A stretch of 64,000 bases of DNA from Salmonella enterica subsp. enterica serovar Typhimurium str. LT2 (GTDB lineage Bacteria > Pseudomonadota > Gammaproteobacteria > Enterobacterales > Enterobacteriaceae). The position numbers and the translations under genes were made by a program. The stretch lies in NCBI RefSeq assembly GCF_000006945.2, contig NC_003197.2:2666001-2730000 (forward strand), in the 5' to 3' direction. The notes below the pieces were generated by a model. It searched no databases. It had not been told where the DNA came from and saw nothing but the letters and a program-made list of their open reading frames with translations. Below, piece by piece: positions 46,398 through 55,690 of this stretch (its first letter is position 1; each line of letters starts with the position of its first letter).

Positions 46398-47942
46398 TTG
46401 AAAAAATTAAAGATTAATTATCTGTTCATCGGCATATTGACGCTGCTGCTGGCAGCAGCCCTTTGGCCCTCAATCCCCTGGTTCGGTAAAACCGAAAACC
46501 ATATCGCCGCGATTCAAGCCCGGGGGGTACTGCGCGTCAGTACGATCGACTCGCCATTAACCTATTCCGTTATCAACGGTAAAAAATATGGTCTGGACTA
46601 TGAACTGGCGCAGCAGTTCGCCAACTATCTCGGCGTGAAGCTGAAAGTGACGGTGCGCCAGAATATCAGCCAGTTGTTTGACGATCTGGATAACGGCAAT
46701 GCCGACCTGCTCGCGGCTGGGCTGGTCTACGACAGCGCACGCGTTAAAAACTATCAGCCCGGCCCCATGTATTATTCAGTTTCGCAACAGCTCGTCTACC
46801 GGGTCGGACAATATCGCCCACGTTCGCTGGCGACCGTTAACGAGAATCAGCTTACCATTGCGCCAGGGCACGTCGTGGTCAATGATTTACAGCGTTTAAA
46901 AGAGACAAAGTTTCCCGACCTGAGCTGGAAAGTGGATGATAAAAAAGGCTCGACGACGCTGCTGGAAGAGGTCATCAGCGGCAAACTGGATTACACCATT
47001 GCCGATTCAGTGGCGATCAGTCTGTTTCAGCGCGTTCATCCCGAGCTGGCCGTGGCGCTGGATGTCACGGATGAACAGCCCGTGACCTGGTTTAGCCGAC
47101 TGGACGACGATAATACGCTCTCCGCCGCGCTGCTCGATTTTTTCAATTCGATCAATGAAGACGGTTCTCTGGCGCGGATCGAAGAGAAATATCTGGGACA
47201 TGGCGATGATTTCGACTACGTTGATACCCGCTCTTTCCTGCGAGCGGTAGATAACGTCCTGCCGGAGCTGGAACCGTTATTTAAAAAATATGCCAAAGAG
47301 ATAGACTGGCGCCTGCTGGCGGCGATTTCTTATCAGGAATCACACTGGGACCCGCTGGCGACCTCGCCAACCGGCGTGCGCGGCCTGATGATGCTGACTA
47401 AAAATACCGCCCAAAGTCTGGGGCTGACCGACCGTACCGATGCGGAGCAAAGCATCAGCGGCGGCGCTCGCTATCTTGAAGATATGATGGCTAAAGTTCC
47501 CGAAACCGTTCCGGAAGACGAGCGTATCTGGTTTGCTTTAGCCGCCTACAATATGGGTTATGCGCACATGCTCGATGCCAGATCGTTGACGGTAAAAACC
47601 AAAGGCAATCCGGATAGCTGGACCGATGTGAAGCAGCGTTTGCCTCTGTTAAGCCAAAAACCGTATTACAGTAAGCTAACCTACGGTTACGCGCGTGGAC
47701 ATGAGGCTTATGCTTATGTGGAAAATATCCGTAAATACCAGATAAGTTTGGTGGGGTATTTGCAGGAAAAAGAAAAGCAGGAAGCGGAAGCTATGAAACT
47801 GGCGCAGGATTACCCGGCGGTGTCGCCGGAGGAGCTGAATAAAGCCCCCTTCCCCTTCCTGTCGTTTTTATCGCAGTCATCAGGCTACCTGACGCATTCG
47901 CCGTCTTTACTGTTTACGCCGCAGAAGAAAGAAGAAAAATAG
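46398..47942 (+). CDS. mltF: MltF, membrane-bound lytic transglycosylase F
   Basis: 514 residues. N-terminal membrane anchor (about 8-26), a substrate-binding-protein-like domain (about 40-265) and a lytic transglycosylase domain with YQESHWDPLATSPTGVRGLM, whose Glu is catalytic. Cleaves peptidoglycan glycan chains to anhydro-muropeptides at the outer membrane. The start is TTG at 46398, as remembered for E. coli; no ATG gives the conserved KKLKINYLF N-terminus. Confidence 0.94.
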   Translation: MKKLKINYLFIGILTLLLAAALWPSIPWFGKTENHIAAIQARGVLRVSTIDSPLTYSVINGKKYGLDYELAQQFANYLGVKLKVTVRQNISQLFDDLDNGNADLLAAGLVYDSARVKNYQPGPMYYSVSQQLVYRVGQYRPRSLATVNENQLTIAPGHVVVNDLQRLKETKFPDLSWKVDDKKGSTTLLEEVISGKLDYTIADSVAISLFQRVHPELAVALDVTDEQPVTWFSRLDDDNTLSAALLDFFNSINEDGSLARIEEKYLGHGDDFDYVDTRSFLRAVDNVLPELEPLFKKYAKEIDWRLLAAISYQESHWDPLATSPTGVRGLMMLTKNTAQSLGLTDRTDAEQSISGGARYLEDMMAKVPETVPEDERIWFALAAYNMGYAHMLDARSLTVKTKGNPDSWTDVKQRLPLLSQKPYYSKLTYGYARGHEAYAYVENIRKYQISLVGYLQEKEKQEAEAMKLAQDYPAVSPEELNKAPFPFLSFLSQSSGYLTHSPSLLFTPQKKEEK

Positions 47943-47954
47943 CGCGATGGTCTT

Positions 47955-47990
47955 ATCGGATGGCGACGCGCAACGTCTTATCCGGCATTG
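47955..47990. repeat. REP element between mltF and tadA
   Basis: ATCGGATGGCGACGCG ... TTATCCGGCATTGCG, between two convergent genes. Confidence 0.75.
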
Positions 47991-47992
47991 CG

Positions 47993-48511
47993 CTATACTG
48001 CCGGCCCCGCGCCTTCCGCACGGTCGGCTTTCTTCAGAGCTTTAATTTCCTGACGACGCATACGGAAAAAATCACTGAGCAGCGTCGCACATTCATCGCG
48101 CAACACCCCTTCAATAATCTCGACCCGGTGATTCATTCCCGGATGGTGCAGCACGTCAATTAGCGATCCGGCCGCGCCAGTTTTTGCATCGCGCGCGCCA
48201 AAGACAACGCGTCCAATGCGGCTATGCACCATAGCGCCTGCGCACATCACACAGGGTTCCAGCGTGACATACAGCGTGGTATCCAGTAACCGATAATTCT
48301 GCAATACCAGACCGCCCTGACGCAGCGCCATTATTTCAGCATGCGCAGTAGGATCGTGGCGGCCAATGGGTCGATTCCAGCCTTCGCCAATGACGCGATG
48401 GTTATGCACCAATACCGCGCCAACCGGGACCTCGCGTTCGTCCCAGGCGCGTTTCGCCAGCGTCAGCGCGTGGCGCATCCAGTATTCGTGATCTAATTCG
48501 ACATCAGACAA
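47993..48511 (-). CDS. tadA: TadA, tRNA adenosine deaminase
   Basis: 172 residues from TTG 48511. Makes inosine at the wobble position of tRNA-Arg(ACG); essential in E. coli. Zinc ligands and proton shuttle: HAEIMALRQGG and EPCVMCAG. An ATG 11 codons upstream (48544) has no ribosome site and overlaps a TATAAT hexamer, while TTG 48511 has GGAG eight bases before it, so TTG is preferred. It also gives a length near the E. coli protein. Confidence 0.93.
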   Translation of the reverse strand: MSDVELDHEYWMRHALTLAKRAWDEREVPVGAVLVHNHRVIGEGWNRPIGRHDPTAHAEIMALRQGGLVLQNYRLLDTTLYVTLEPCVMCAGAMVHSRIGRVVFGARDAKTGAAGSLIDVLHHPGMNHRVEIIEGVLRDECATLLSDFFRMRRQEIKALKKADRAEGAGPAV

Positions 48512-48542
48512 AGAGGTAACTCCGGTAATGAAAGCGGGCGGC

Positions 48543-48571
48543 ATTATACACAGACGCTATGCGTTTCACTA
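48543..48571 (-). promoter_or_regulatory. tadA promoter
   Basis: TATAAT (about 48548-48543) with a weak TAGTGA box 17 bases upstream, on the - strand. The -10 box includes the first two bases of the upstream in-frame ATG. Confidence 0.5.
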
Positions 48572-49204
48572 TTCGAGCTGCTGCAACTCGCCGTGCGGCG
48601 TCACCCGCCAGCGATGCTGGCAAAAATAAAGCAGCGGGTTATCCTGTTTGCTGTCGCTGTAGCCGCTATAAAGACGCAGCGGCGTACCGATTTTACGTTC
48701 CAGTTGCGCGACTTTTTCATGGCCCAGACAGCGCACGGTTAATACCCAGCCGCCATACCGTCGCGCCATCTGGCTGGCGATGAGGTTAACGCGCGGCAGC
48801 CACGGCGTATCAAAATAGACTTGCTCTACCAATGATTGCGGAGAACCGGTAATAAGCCAGATATCCGCGTCAGAGCTCAATAGATAGGTGGTCAGACGCT
48901 CCTGTACAACCGGAAACGCCGTGACGTTAGCGCGAAACCAACGGACAAAATCCGCCTGATGCGCCTGCAAACGCGTTTCGCTATGGCCAAAAGTACAGCC
49001 CCACAACAACAGACTCATCGGCCAGCGGGCCGCACGCCCTTTTACCAGTAAACCGATACCGATAATGGGCAACAACGGCAGTACGAGCAGCGCATTTAGC
49101 GGCTGACGGCGCAGCAAATAACGCAGAAAACTGCCGAACATATCCTGTTGATGTAACGTTCCATCCAAATCAAAAAAGACGACACGACGCTCGTGGCTGA
49201 CCAA
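48569..49204 (-). CDS. pgpC: PgpC (YfhB), phosphatidylglycerophosphatase C
   Basis: 211 residues, HAD superfamily. Removes phosphate from phosphatidylglycerol phosphate at the inner membrane, one of three such enzymes. Nucleophile motif FFDLDGTLHQQD, a hydrophobic insert (about 30-55), ITGSPQS as motif II and SGYSDSKQDNPLL as the C-terminal Asp motif. Starts three bases after murP, so it may be cotranscribed with murQP here. Confidence 0.93.
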   Translation of the reverse strand: MVSHERRVVFFDLDGTLHQQDMFGSFLRYLLRRQPLNALLVLPLLPIIGIGLLVKGRAARWPMSLLLWGCTFGHSETRLQAHQADFVRWFRANVTAFPVVQERLTTYLLSSDADIWLITGSPQSLVEQVYFDTPWLPRVNLIASQMARRYGGWVLTVRCLGHEKVAQLERKIGTPLRLYSGYSDSKQDNPLLYFCQHRWRVTPHGELQQLE

Positions 49205-49207
49205 ACC

Positions 49208-50569
49208 TTACTCCTCTGGATCATTGAACCCCAGCAGCCAGGTAAAAATAAACCCGGCAATTACCGCTATTAAATAGCCTAACAGATAGAACAGGACTTT
49301 TCCGGCAACAATTGTTAATGCCAGCGGCAAACCGGAAATACCAAAGGTAATTACCGTCGCCACTTTCCAGTAGCTGATCAACGCCCCGCCTACCGCGCCG
49401 CCGAGGCAAGCGCCAATAAATGGCTTACCCAATGGCAGCGTGACGCCAAAAATCAGCGGCTCGCCAATCCCCAGCAGTCCGACAGGAAGCGCGCCTTTAA
49501 TCACCTTTTTGAGTCGCGCATTGCGGGTTTTCATCAGTACGGCAATGGCCGCGCCTATCTGACCAACGCCCGCCATCGCCAGGATGGGAAACAGCGCGTT
49601 ATAGCCGTGCGCTTGCACCAGCTCCACATGAATAGGCACCAGCCCCTGATGCAGCCCGGTCAGTACCAACGGCAGGAAGGTTCCGGCTAACACCGCGCCC
49701 ACCAGAAAACCGCCGCGATCGATAGCCCAGGACGCGCCGTGAGCGATAGCGTCTGAAATCCAGCCGCCAAGCGGTTGCAGAGCGACAATCGCTACCGCGC
49801 CGGTGATAACAGTCGTCAATAAAGGGTTAAGAATTAACTCCAGCGACCCCGGCAGCAGCTTACGGAACTGGCGCTCAATCCAGCACATTAACGCCACCAC
49901 CAGCAGGACGGCGATAACGCCGCCCCGTCCCGGCTGAAGCACCTCGCCAAAGAGCGTAATCTGCGCCAGTTGCGGGCTGGAAAGGATCCCCGCCATCACG
50001 CCGCCTAACGCCTGCGATCCGCCAAAGACTTTCGCGGTATTGACGCCAACCAGAATGTTCATGATAGCGAACACCGCGCTACCAAATATCCCCATCAGGC
50101 CCAGCAGGTTAGGATAATGGACGGCAACATCGCCGACGATATCCGGACGTTTAAGAATGTTGATAATGCCGGTAATCAAGCCGGATGCGATAAAGGCGGG
50201 GATAAGCGGTATAAAAACATTCGCCAGCTTACGCAACGCATCGCTCATCGGCGCTTTATACTTCGCTTTCGCCTCGGATTTGGTACGCGCCATAGCGTCA
50301 TCCGGTTTTACACCACCTGCGGCAATCTGCACGCGCATCGCATCAACCACCTGCGCAGCCTTCCCCGGCCCAACGATCAGCTGATGTTGCTCCCCTTGCT
50401 TTACGTATCCACTGACGCCAGGCAACGCTTTTAAGCGCGGAATATCCAGTTGGCTGTCGTCCTGTACCTCCACCCTGACTCGCGTCATACAGTTTTCCAG
50501 GCGCAGAATATTTTGCTCTCCGCCGATACCACGTAAAATGTCGCTGGCGAGCGCTGCCGTCTTATCCAT
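49208..50569 (-). CDS. murP: MurP-like PTS EIIBC component
   Basis: 453 residues, glucose-family PTS. EIIB domain (1-85) with phosphocysteine in LENCMTRVRV, then an EIIC with about ten membrane segments including the GIGEPLIFGV sugar-binding motif. No EIIA domain, so phosphate would come from Crr (EIIA-Glc). Next to murQ, so MurNAc uptake as the 6-phosphate is inferred. ATG at 50569 follows AAGAGG; a GTG two codons earlier is possible. Confidence 0.88.
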   Translation of the reverse strand: MDKTAALASDILRGIGGEQNILRLENCMTRVRVEVQDDSQLDIPRLKALPGVSGYVKQGEQHQLIVGPGKAAQVVDAMRVQIAAGGVKPDDAMARTKSEAKAKYKAPMSDALRKLANVFIPLIPAFIASGLITGIINILKRPDIVGDVAVHYPNLLGLMGIFGSAVFAIMNILVGVNTAKVFGGSQALGGVMAGILSSPQLAQITLFGEVLQPGRGGVIAVLLVVALMCWIERQFRKLLPGSLELILNPLLTTVITGAVAIVALQPLGGWISDAIAHGASWAIDRGGFLVGAVLAGTFLPLVLTGLHQGLVPIHVELVQAHGYNALFPILAMAGVGQIGAAIAVLMKTRNARLKKVIKGALPVGLLGIGEPLIFGVTLPLGKPFIGACLGGAVGGALISYWKVATVITFGISGLPLALTIVAGKVLFYLLGYLIAVIAGFIFTWLLGFNDPEE

Positions 50570-50579
50570 ACACACCTCT

Positions 50580-51473
50580 TTAGTGTTCTAACGCCGCCCT
50601 TAAAAAGCCCTGATGAGCGGCAAGTTTTTCCCTGGCGGCTGCAGCATCCAGCCCCGTAAGCGCCATCAAAATGGCGGGCTTAACCTCAAAATCGGTCTGT
50701 TTCAGCAACGCTTCTGCTTCTTCACGACCTATCCCGGTCGCTTCAACGACCATCCGACACGCGCGATCGACCAGTTTGACGTTGGTGGCTTTCATATCCA
50801 CCATCAGGTTTTGATAGACCTTGCCGAATTTCACCATCGCGCCGGTAGAAATCATATTGAGCACCATTTTCTGCGCGGTGCCGGATTTCAGCCGCGTGGA
50901 GCCGGTAAGCGCTTCCGGCCCGACAACGGGCGAAATAGCGATATTAGCCTCCCGCGCAATAGGCGAATCTGGATTACAGGAGACGGCAACAGTGGTACAA
51001 CCGGACTGTCGCGCATAGCGCAGGCCGCCAATCACATAGGGTGTACGACCCGACGCCGCGAGCCCCACAACCAGATCCTGTTCTTGCAGATTTAGCGCGA
51101 CAAGATCGTCTTCGCCTGCCTGTTGGCTGTCTTCCGCGCCTTCGACCGCTTTCAGCAACGCGCCCGGCCCACCGGCAATCAGCCCGACGACCAGACCGTG
51201 CGGAACGCCAAACGTCGGGGGGCATTCAGAGGCATCCAGTACGCCAAGCCGACCACTGGTGCCCGCGCCCATATAGATGATACGTCCGCCAGACTTCAGC
51301 GCCGCCGCAGCGGCATCCACCGCACGCGCAACGTCAGGCAGAGTGGCTTTTACCGCTTCCGCTACCAGCGTATCCTGTTCATTAAAACGCTTAACTAATT
51401 CAGGAGTAGGCAACGCATCCAGATCCATCGTTTGCGGGTTACGGGTTTCAGACACTAAGGTACCAAGATTCAT
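50580..51473 (-). CDS. murQ: MurQ, N-acetylmuramic acid 6-phosphate etherase
   Basis: 297 residues, SIS-domain enzyme that splits the lactyl ether of MurNAc-6P to GlcNAc-6P and D-lactate, allowing growth on MurNAc and cell-wall recycling. [15 protein letters not shown] (about 68-82) is the phosphosugar-binding loop; the helical C-terminal domain has [15 protein letters not shown]. Ten bases to murP. Divergent from yfhH. Confidence 0.95.
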
Positions 51474-51517
51474 TTTTGTCCCTCTGGAATTTTTAATTCA
51501 TAATAAGCGTCCATGAT

Positions 51518-51532
51518 GGAATAGAATATTCC
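51518..51532. promoter_or_regulatory. inverted repeat between murQ and yfhH, candidate operator
   Basis: GGAATA-GAA-TATTCC, a perfect 15-bp inverted repeat in the 115-base space between the divergent genes. A likely binding site for the RpiR-type regulator YfhH, but this is inference from position. Confidence 0.5.
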
Positions 51533-51588
51533 CCCAGGCGAGTGAAATTTCGTTTTGTCGTCGCCATCACGTTTCGCAGGAGCTGCCC

Positions 51589-52437
51589 ATGAACTGTTTG
51601 ATTCGTATTCGCCAGCGTTATCCGGATCTCGCGCAAAGCGACAGGAAACTGGCGGATTATCTGCTCGCGCAACCGGATACGGCGCGGCATCTGAGCTCGC
51701 AGCAACTGGCGGCTGAAGCGGGCGTCAGCCAATCCAGCGTAGTCAAGTTCGCGCAAAAACTGGGGTTTAAAGGGTTTCCGGCGTTGAAACTGGCTCTCAG
51801 CGAAGCGTTGGCCAGCAATCCTAATCCGCATTCCGTTCCCGTTCATAACCAGATTCGCGGCGACGATCCGATGCGCCTGGTCGGGGAAAAATTAATTAAA
51901 GAGAATGTGGCGGCGATGCACGCCACGCTGGACGTTAACAGTGAAGAAAAGCTGTTAGAAAGCGTCACGATGCTGCGCCACGCCCGCCGTATTGTGATCA
52001 CCGGGATTGGCGCCTCTGGGCTGGTGGCGCAAAATTTTGCCTGGAAGCTACTGAAGATTGGCATTAACGCGGTGGTTGAGCGCGATATGCACGCCCTGCT
52101 GGCGACGGTGCAGGCGCTGGCGCCGGAGGATCTGCTGCTGGCGATCTCTTATTCCGGGGAACGGCGCGAGCTGAACCTGGCGGCGGACGAAACATTACGC
52201 GCAGGCGCGAAGATCCTGGCCATTACCGGTTTTTCTCCCAACGCCTTGCAGCAGCGCGCCACCCGCTGTCTGTATACGATTGCTGAAGAGCAGGCGACGC
52301 GCAGCGCCGCTATCTCCTCGACACATGCGCAAATGATGTTGACCGACTTACTGTTTATGGCGCTGGTACAACAGGATTTAGAGCGGGCGCCGGAGCGTAT
52401 TCGCCATAGCGAGGCGCTGGTAAAAAAACTGGTTTGA
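51589..52437 (+). CDS. yfhH: YfhH, RpiR-family transcriptional regulator
   Basis: 282 residues. N-terminal helix-turn-helix (about 1-77) with LAAEAGVSQSSVVKFAQKLG and a C-terminal SIS domain (about 120-260) binding a phosphosugar (GIGASGLVAQNFAWKL). In E. coli the murQP genes lie elsewhere beside their own regulator murR; here yfhH is divergent from murQP, so it probably regulates them with MurNAc-6P as ligand. Confidence 0.9.
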   Translation: MNCLIRIRQRYPDLAQSDRKLADYLLAQPDTARHLSSQQLAAEAGVSQSSVVKFAQKLGFKGFPALKLALSEALASNPNPHSVPVHNQIRGDDPMRLVGEKLIKENVAAMHATLDVNSEEKLLESVTMLRHARRIVITGIGASGLVAQNFAWKLLKIGINAVVERDMHALLATVQALAPEDLLLAISYSGERRELNLAADETLRAGAKILAITGFSPNALQQRATRCLYTIAEEQATRSAAISSTHAQMMLTDLLFMALVQQDLERAPERIRHSEALVKKLV

Positions 52438-52475
52438 AAATGGCTCTTCCGCCTCATGCAGAAGAGCTATCAAGT

Positions 52476-53393
52476 TTATTGCGCTTCTTTAGCGTGAATC
52501 AATTGCGTCAGGAGTTTGTTAACCGGTACGGCAATATTGTTCTGAGCGCCGATTCGCGCAATCGCACCATTTAAATAGTCGATTTCGGTCAGTCGGCCTT
52601 TATGTAAATCCTGATGCATAGAAGGATAGTGGTGGCCGCTCTCACGCGGATCGAACACTTTCTTCACCGTATTCATCACCATTTGCTCAGTCAACGGAAT
52701 ATTCTGGCTGGCAGCAACTAACACAAACTCATCAACTACCGCTTGCGCTAAATCTAAAGCACCAGGCCGCTGACCAAATCCGCCGACATTACAATCCAGT
52801 AACGCGCAATAGGTGTTCATTACGCTATTAAAGGCTGCTTTCTTCCAGATCGATAATAATACGTCAGGGCTTATTTCAGCATTCAATCCAGCACTATTAA
52901 GGGTGGCAATGACCTTAGCCTCTTGAGCCGAATCCTGGCTGGCTATCGGCTGCAGTTCAATCGTTCCGGTACCGGTGGCCATAATATGCCCAGCCCCCTC
53001 CAGTTCGCTGGACCATAACGTCACACCCGCATAGATTTTCTGCCGATCGACATATTTCTCCAGGGTTTCGATATTTCCCAGGCCGTTAGATAAAATCATC
53101 ACGACCTTCGCGGCTGGCAGCAGCGGCTTAATACGCTGTAACATGCTATCCAACTGCATGGCTTTGGTAAACAGAATAACCAGCTCAAACTCCCCCTGGG
53201 ATTCATCAGCCAACATAGCAGGGATGGGGTAATACTTCTGAGTCGTTTCCGTTTCGACAAACAACCCCTTGCTACGAATAGCGTCGACATGCTCCTGCCA
53301 GCCATCAATAAGCGTCACGTCGTGCCCGGCCTCCAGCAGCATATAGCCAAAACGACATCCCATAGCGCCTGCACCTGCGATTGCAATTTTCAT
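52476..53393 (-). CDS. PanE/ApbA-family ketopantoate reductase-like protein
   Basis: 305 residues. NADPH-binding Rossmann motif AGAGAMGCRFGYML at the N-terminus; conserved Lys in FTKAMQ (about 75-80), an Asn in LSNGLGN, and a C-terminal helical domain with WKKAAFNSVMN, whose Lys and Asn are catalytic in PanE. The fold is that of 2-dehydropantoate 2-reductase, but this is a paralogue of the biosynthetic panE and lies beside an OFA-type carrier, so a different 2-oxo acid is plausible. The ATG is preceded by TAAGGAAA. Confidence 0.88.
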   Translation of the reverse strand: MKIAIAGAGAMGCRFGYMLLEAGHDVTLIDGWQEHVDAIRSKGLFVETETTQKYYPIPAMLADESQGEFELVILFTKAMQLDSMLQRIKPLLPAAKVVMILSNGLGNIETLEKYVDRQKIYAGVTLWSSELEGAGHIMATGTGTIELQPIASQDSAQEAKVIATLNSAGLNAEISPDVLLSIWKKAAFNSVMNTYCALLDCNVGGFGQRPGALDLAQAVVDEFVLVAASQNIPLTEQMVMNTVKKVFDPRESGHHYPSMHQDLHKGRLTEIDYLNGAIARIGAQNNIAVPVNKLLTQLIHAKEAQ

Positions 53394-53414
53394 TTTTATT
53401 TCCTTATTATCTGA

Positions 53415-54611
53415 TTAATGAATTTTGGCTAAAACCGTTGCGACATATTTTTTCGTTATCAGGGTCAACACGACTCCAATAAGCAATAGCACCGTTGTCA
53501 AAATAAATACTGTATTGTAGCTTCCGGTATATTTTGCAATAGCGGACGTGACGTAAGGAGCAATAACCGCACCGACGGCAAAACCAAAATACATAAAGCC
53601 GTAGTTTAGTCCCTGGTTACGCATACCAAAATTCTGGCTGGTCAAGCCAGGGAAGATAACTAATATACCGGCATAAGCAAAGCCCACGCCCAGAGCGCTG
53701 AAATAGAATACCGAAGTATTACCGTTGAAGAACAACAGCAGCAGCATACAGACGCAGGTAAAAAGATAAACAATAACCAGCGTATTATAGCCGCCTAATT
53801 TATCGGTTAACCCTCCCCAGAACAGGCGACCGATCGAGTTAAATATCGAGACCAGGCTAACGACTAATGCACCGGACAGTAAACCGTACTGCGTCATACC
53901 AATTTGCGCAGAACTTGAGCTAATTACCATCCCAGAGAACACGCCCAGCGCCAGAATCATAAACAGCAGCCAGAAGCGCAGATCTTTCAGCATGTGCCGA
54001 TAGTCTTTATCCAGTGGCGAGGCTTTAATTCCTCCGCTATCTTTTGCTGGCGCGCTACGAATAAAGAACTGGACGATAAAAATAACCACCAGATAAACAA
54101 TACCCAGATATAACAACGCCCGACTAACATCATGAGTTTGCGCCATAAAATATTCGGCCAGGCGGGTGCAAAGTAGCGTTCCGACGCCAACACCCGCCAG
54201 TACGATACCGCTGGCAAGACCGCGACGGTCAGGGAAAAATTTCAGAATATTATTAAGATTACCCGTAAAAGCCAGGCCCGATCCCAACCCGGCAATGACG
54301 CCGTAGGTTAAAAACAGCATGGGCAAATTATCCACAAACCCGGACAAGATAAAACCTAAAGAAAACAGGATACCGCCGATAACTATCGCCTGCTTTCCTT
54401 TACCATTGTCGATCATTCTCCCACCCCAAATCATCGGTAAAGGAATGATCCCCATGTTGATAGAGAATGCTAACGCCAGCGTAGCCGGATCCCAGTGATA
54501 TTGCGCCATGAGTGGTGTTTTGAAATAGCTAAATGCGTAGACGCCCCCGAGCACAAAATTGATGCACACGTGAGCGGCAAGCATTCCCCAGCGGTTGATT
54601 GATGCCGACAT
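53415..54611 (-). CDS. MFS transporter, oxalate/formate antiporter-like
   Basis: 398 residues, twelve membrane segments. The N-terminal NRWGMLAAHVCINFVLGGVY and GLGSGLAFTGNLNNILKFFP resemble the OFA family (OxlT, YhjX), which carry small carboxylates. 21 bases upstream of the panE-like gene, so the carrier and reductase are cotranscribed. Substrate unknown; a 2-oxo or hydroxy acid would fit. Confidence 0.88.
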   Translation of the reverse strand: MSASINRWGMLAAHVCINFVLGGVYAFSYFKTPLMAQYHWDPATLALAFSINMGIIPLPMIWGGRMIDNGKGKQAIVIGGILFSLGFILSGFVDNLPMLFLTYGVIAGLGSGLAFTGNLNNILKFFPDRRGLASGIVLAGVGVGTLLCTRLAEYFMAQTHDVSRALLYLGIVYLVVIFIVQFFIRSAPAKDSGGIKASPLDKDYRHMLKDLRFWLLFMILALGVFSGMVISSSSAQIGMTQYGLLSGALVVSLVSIFNSIGRLFWGGLTDKLGGYNTLVIVYLFTCVCMLLLLFFNGNTSVFYFSALGVGFAYAGILVIFPGLTSQNFGMRNQGLNYGFMYFGFAVGAVIAPYVTSAIAKYTGSYNTVFILTTVLLLIGVVLTLITKKYVATVLAKIH

Positions 54612-54681
54612 AATTTTCCCTTTTTAAAATGCACTGATCACAGTTTAAAAAAAGCAAAATAGGCAAACAATTTGGTATTTT

Positions 54682-54696
54682 TTATAATCGTTATAA
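54682..54696. promoter_or_regulatory. inverted repeat in the MFS/LysR control region
   Basis: TTATAA-TCG-TTATAA, 31 bases before the LysR-gene ATG. With the palindrome at 54703-54714 it is a candidate site for the LysR protein. Confidence 0.45.
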
Positions 54697-54702
54697 CAAA
54701 AC

Positions 54703-54714
54703 CCAATCGATTGG
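54703..54714. promoter_or_regulatory. palindrome in the MFS/LysR control region
   Basis: CCAATCGATTGG, a perfect 12-bp palindrome 12 bases before the LysR-gene ATG; binding here would block that gene's own translation start region or promoter, fitting autorepression. Confidence 0.45.
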
Positions 54715-54726
54715 CATTAAATTTTA

Positions 54727-55653
54727 ATGAATATCAAACAACTACATTCCTTCCTGATATTGTGTGATGAATTACATTATGGTCGGGCAGCCAGTCGCCT
54801 GTTTATCACTCAGCCATCATTAAGTCAGCAAATCAAACAACTTGAGTCATCACTTAAAACAATATTATTTAAGCGAAAAGGTAGAGGAATTAAATTAACA
54901 AAAGCAGGCATTATTTTGCAACGACACGCTAACAAAATAATGCTGGATTTAAAAAATGCCGAAAATGAACTTCTTCCCTATCAGGATCAACAGCGCGATA
55001 CTATTTCAATCGGGGTGTCAGGCAGCTACCTGGTCCTGCCCGCTTTTCGCAACTTTATGGCGCACCATCCGGAAATATCTTTAAATGTTAAAGAGTTCTC
55101 AACTGAGCAAACCATTAAAAAGCTGACGGATAGCGCCGTTGATATTGGCATTGTTTATCGAACAGCGCTCCCTGCCCAGCTAAGCTCGACCATGCTGTTT
55201 GAAGATGAAATTATCGCTGCAATCCCACTTTCTCATCCTCTGGCGACACGCGAACGTCTGCATCTAAAAGATTTAAACGACCAGCCCATTATCGTGCTTA
55301 ATGACTCTCTGCTATTAAGAGGGATCATCACCACAGAATTTAATAACCGCAAAGTCGTTCCTAACGTCATCTGCGAACTGGATAACCACTACTCATGCCT
55401 TGAGTATGCCGAAGCGCAGATTGGCATCGCATTTATTACCCGCTCGCTAACCCATTTATCGACACCCAAAAATGTTCGCCTGGTTTCACTGGGCATCCCC
55501 GCATTCTTTATTCCTGTCATGCTGGTGCACAGTAATGACCTTTCACTGGATAACGCAACCATCTGCCTGCTCAAGCAGATCAAAAATTTTTACACTGTAG
55601 ATAACAAATCAGCGCCAGAAAAGAGCTGGCCCGAGCAGAAAATAGGCGTATAA
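54727..55653 (+). CDS. LysR-family regulator of the panE-like/MFS cluster
   Basis: 308 residues. Winged helix-turn-helix (1-60) with YGRAASRLFITQPSLSQQIKQ trimmed to the recognition helix SQPSLSQQ-type region, and a periplasmic-binding-like effector domain (about 90-295). Divergent from the MFS carrier gene with a 115-base gap, the standard arrangement for a LysR activator of its neighbour. The inducer is unknown. Codon use is more AT-rich than in the surrounding core genes. Its last codon lies in a TATAAT that may serve yfhL. Confidence 0.9.
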   Translation: MNIKQLHSFLILCDELHYGRAASRLFITQPSLSQQIKQLESSLKTILFKRKGRGIKLTKAGIILQRHANKIMLDLKNAENELLPYQDQQRDTISIGVSGSYLVLPAFRNFMAHHPEISLNVKEFSTEQTIKKLTDSAVDIGIVYRTALPAQLSSTMLFEDEIIAAIPLSHPLATRERLHLKDLNDQPIIVLNDSLLLRGIITTEFNNRKVVPNVICELDNHYSCLEYAEAQIGIAFITRSLTHLSTPKNVRLVSLGIPAFFIPVMLVHSNDLSLDNATICLLKQIKNFYTVDNKSAPEKSWPEQKIGV

Positions 55654-55654
55654 T
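55649..55654 (+). promoter_or_regulatory. possible yfhL promoter -10 box
   Basis: TATAAT ending one base past the preceding gene's stop, 36 bases before the yfhL ATG. No clear -35 box. Confidence 0.4.
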
Positions 55655-55690
55655 GCCCGCCCGATTTGTGTTGTTTCTGAGAATTTCCTG

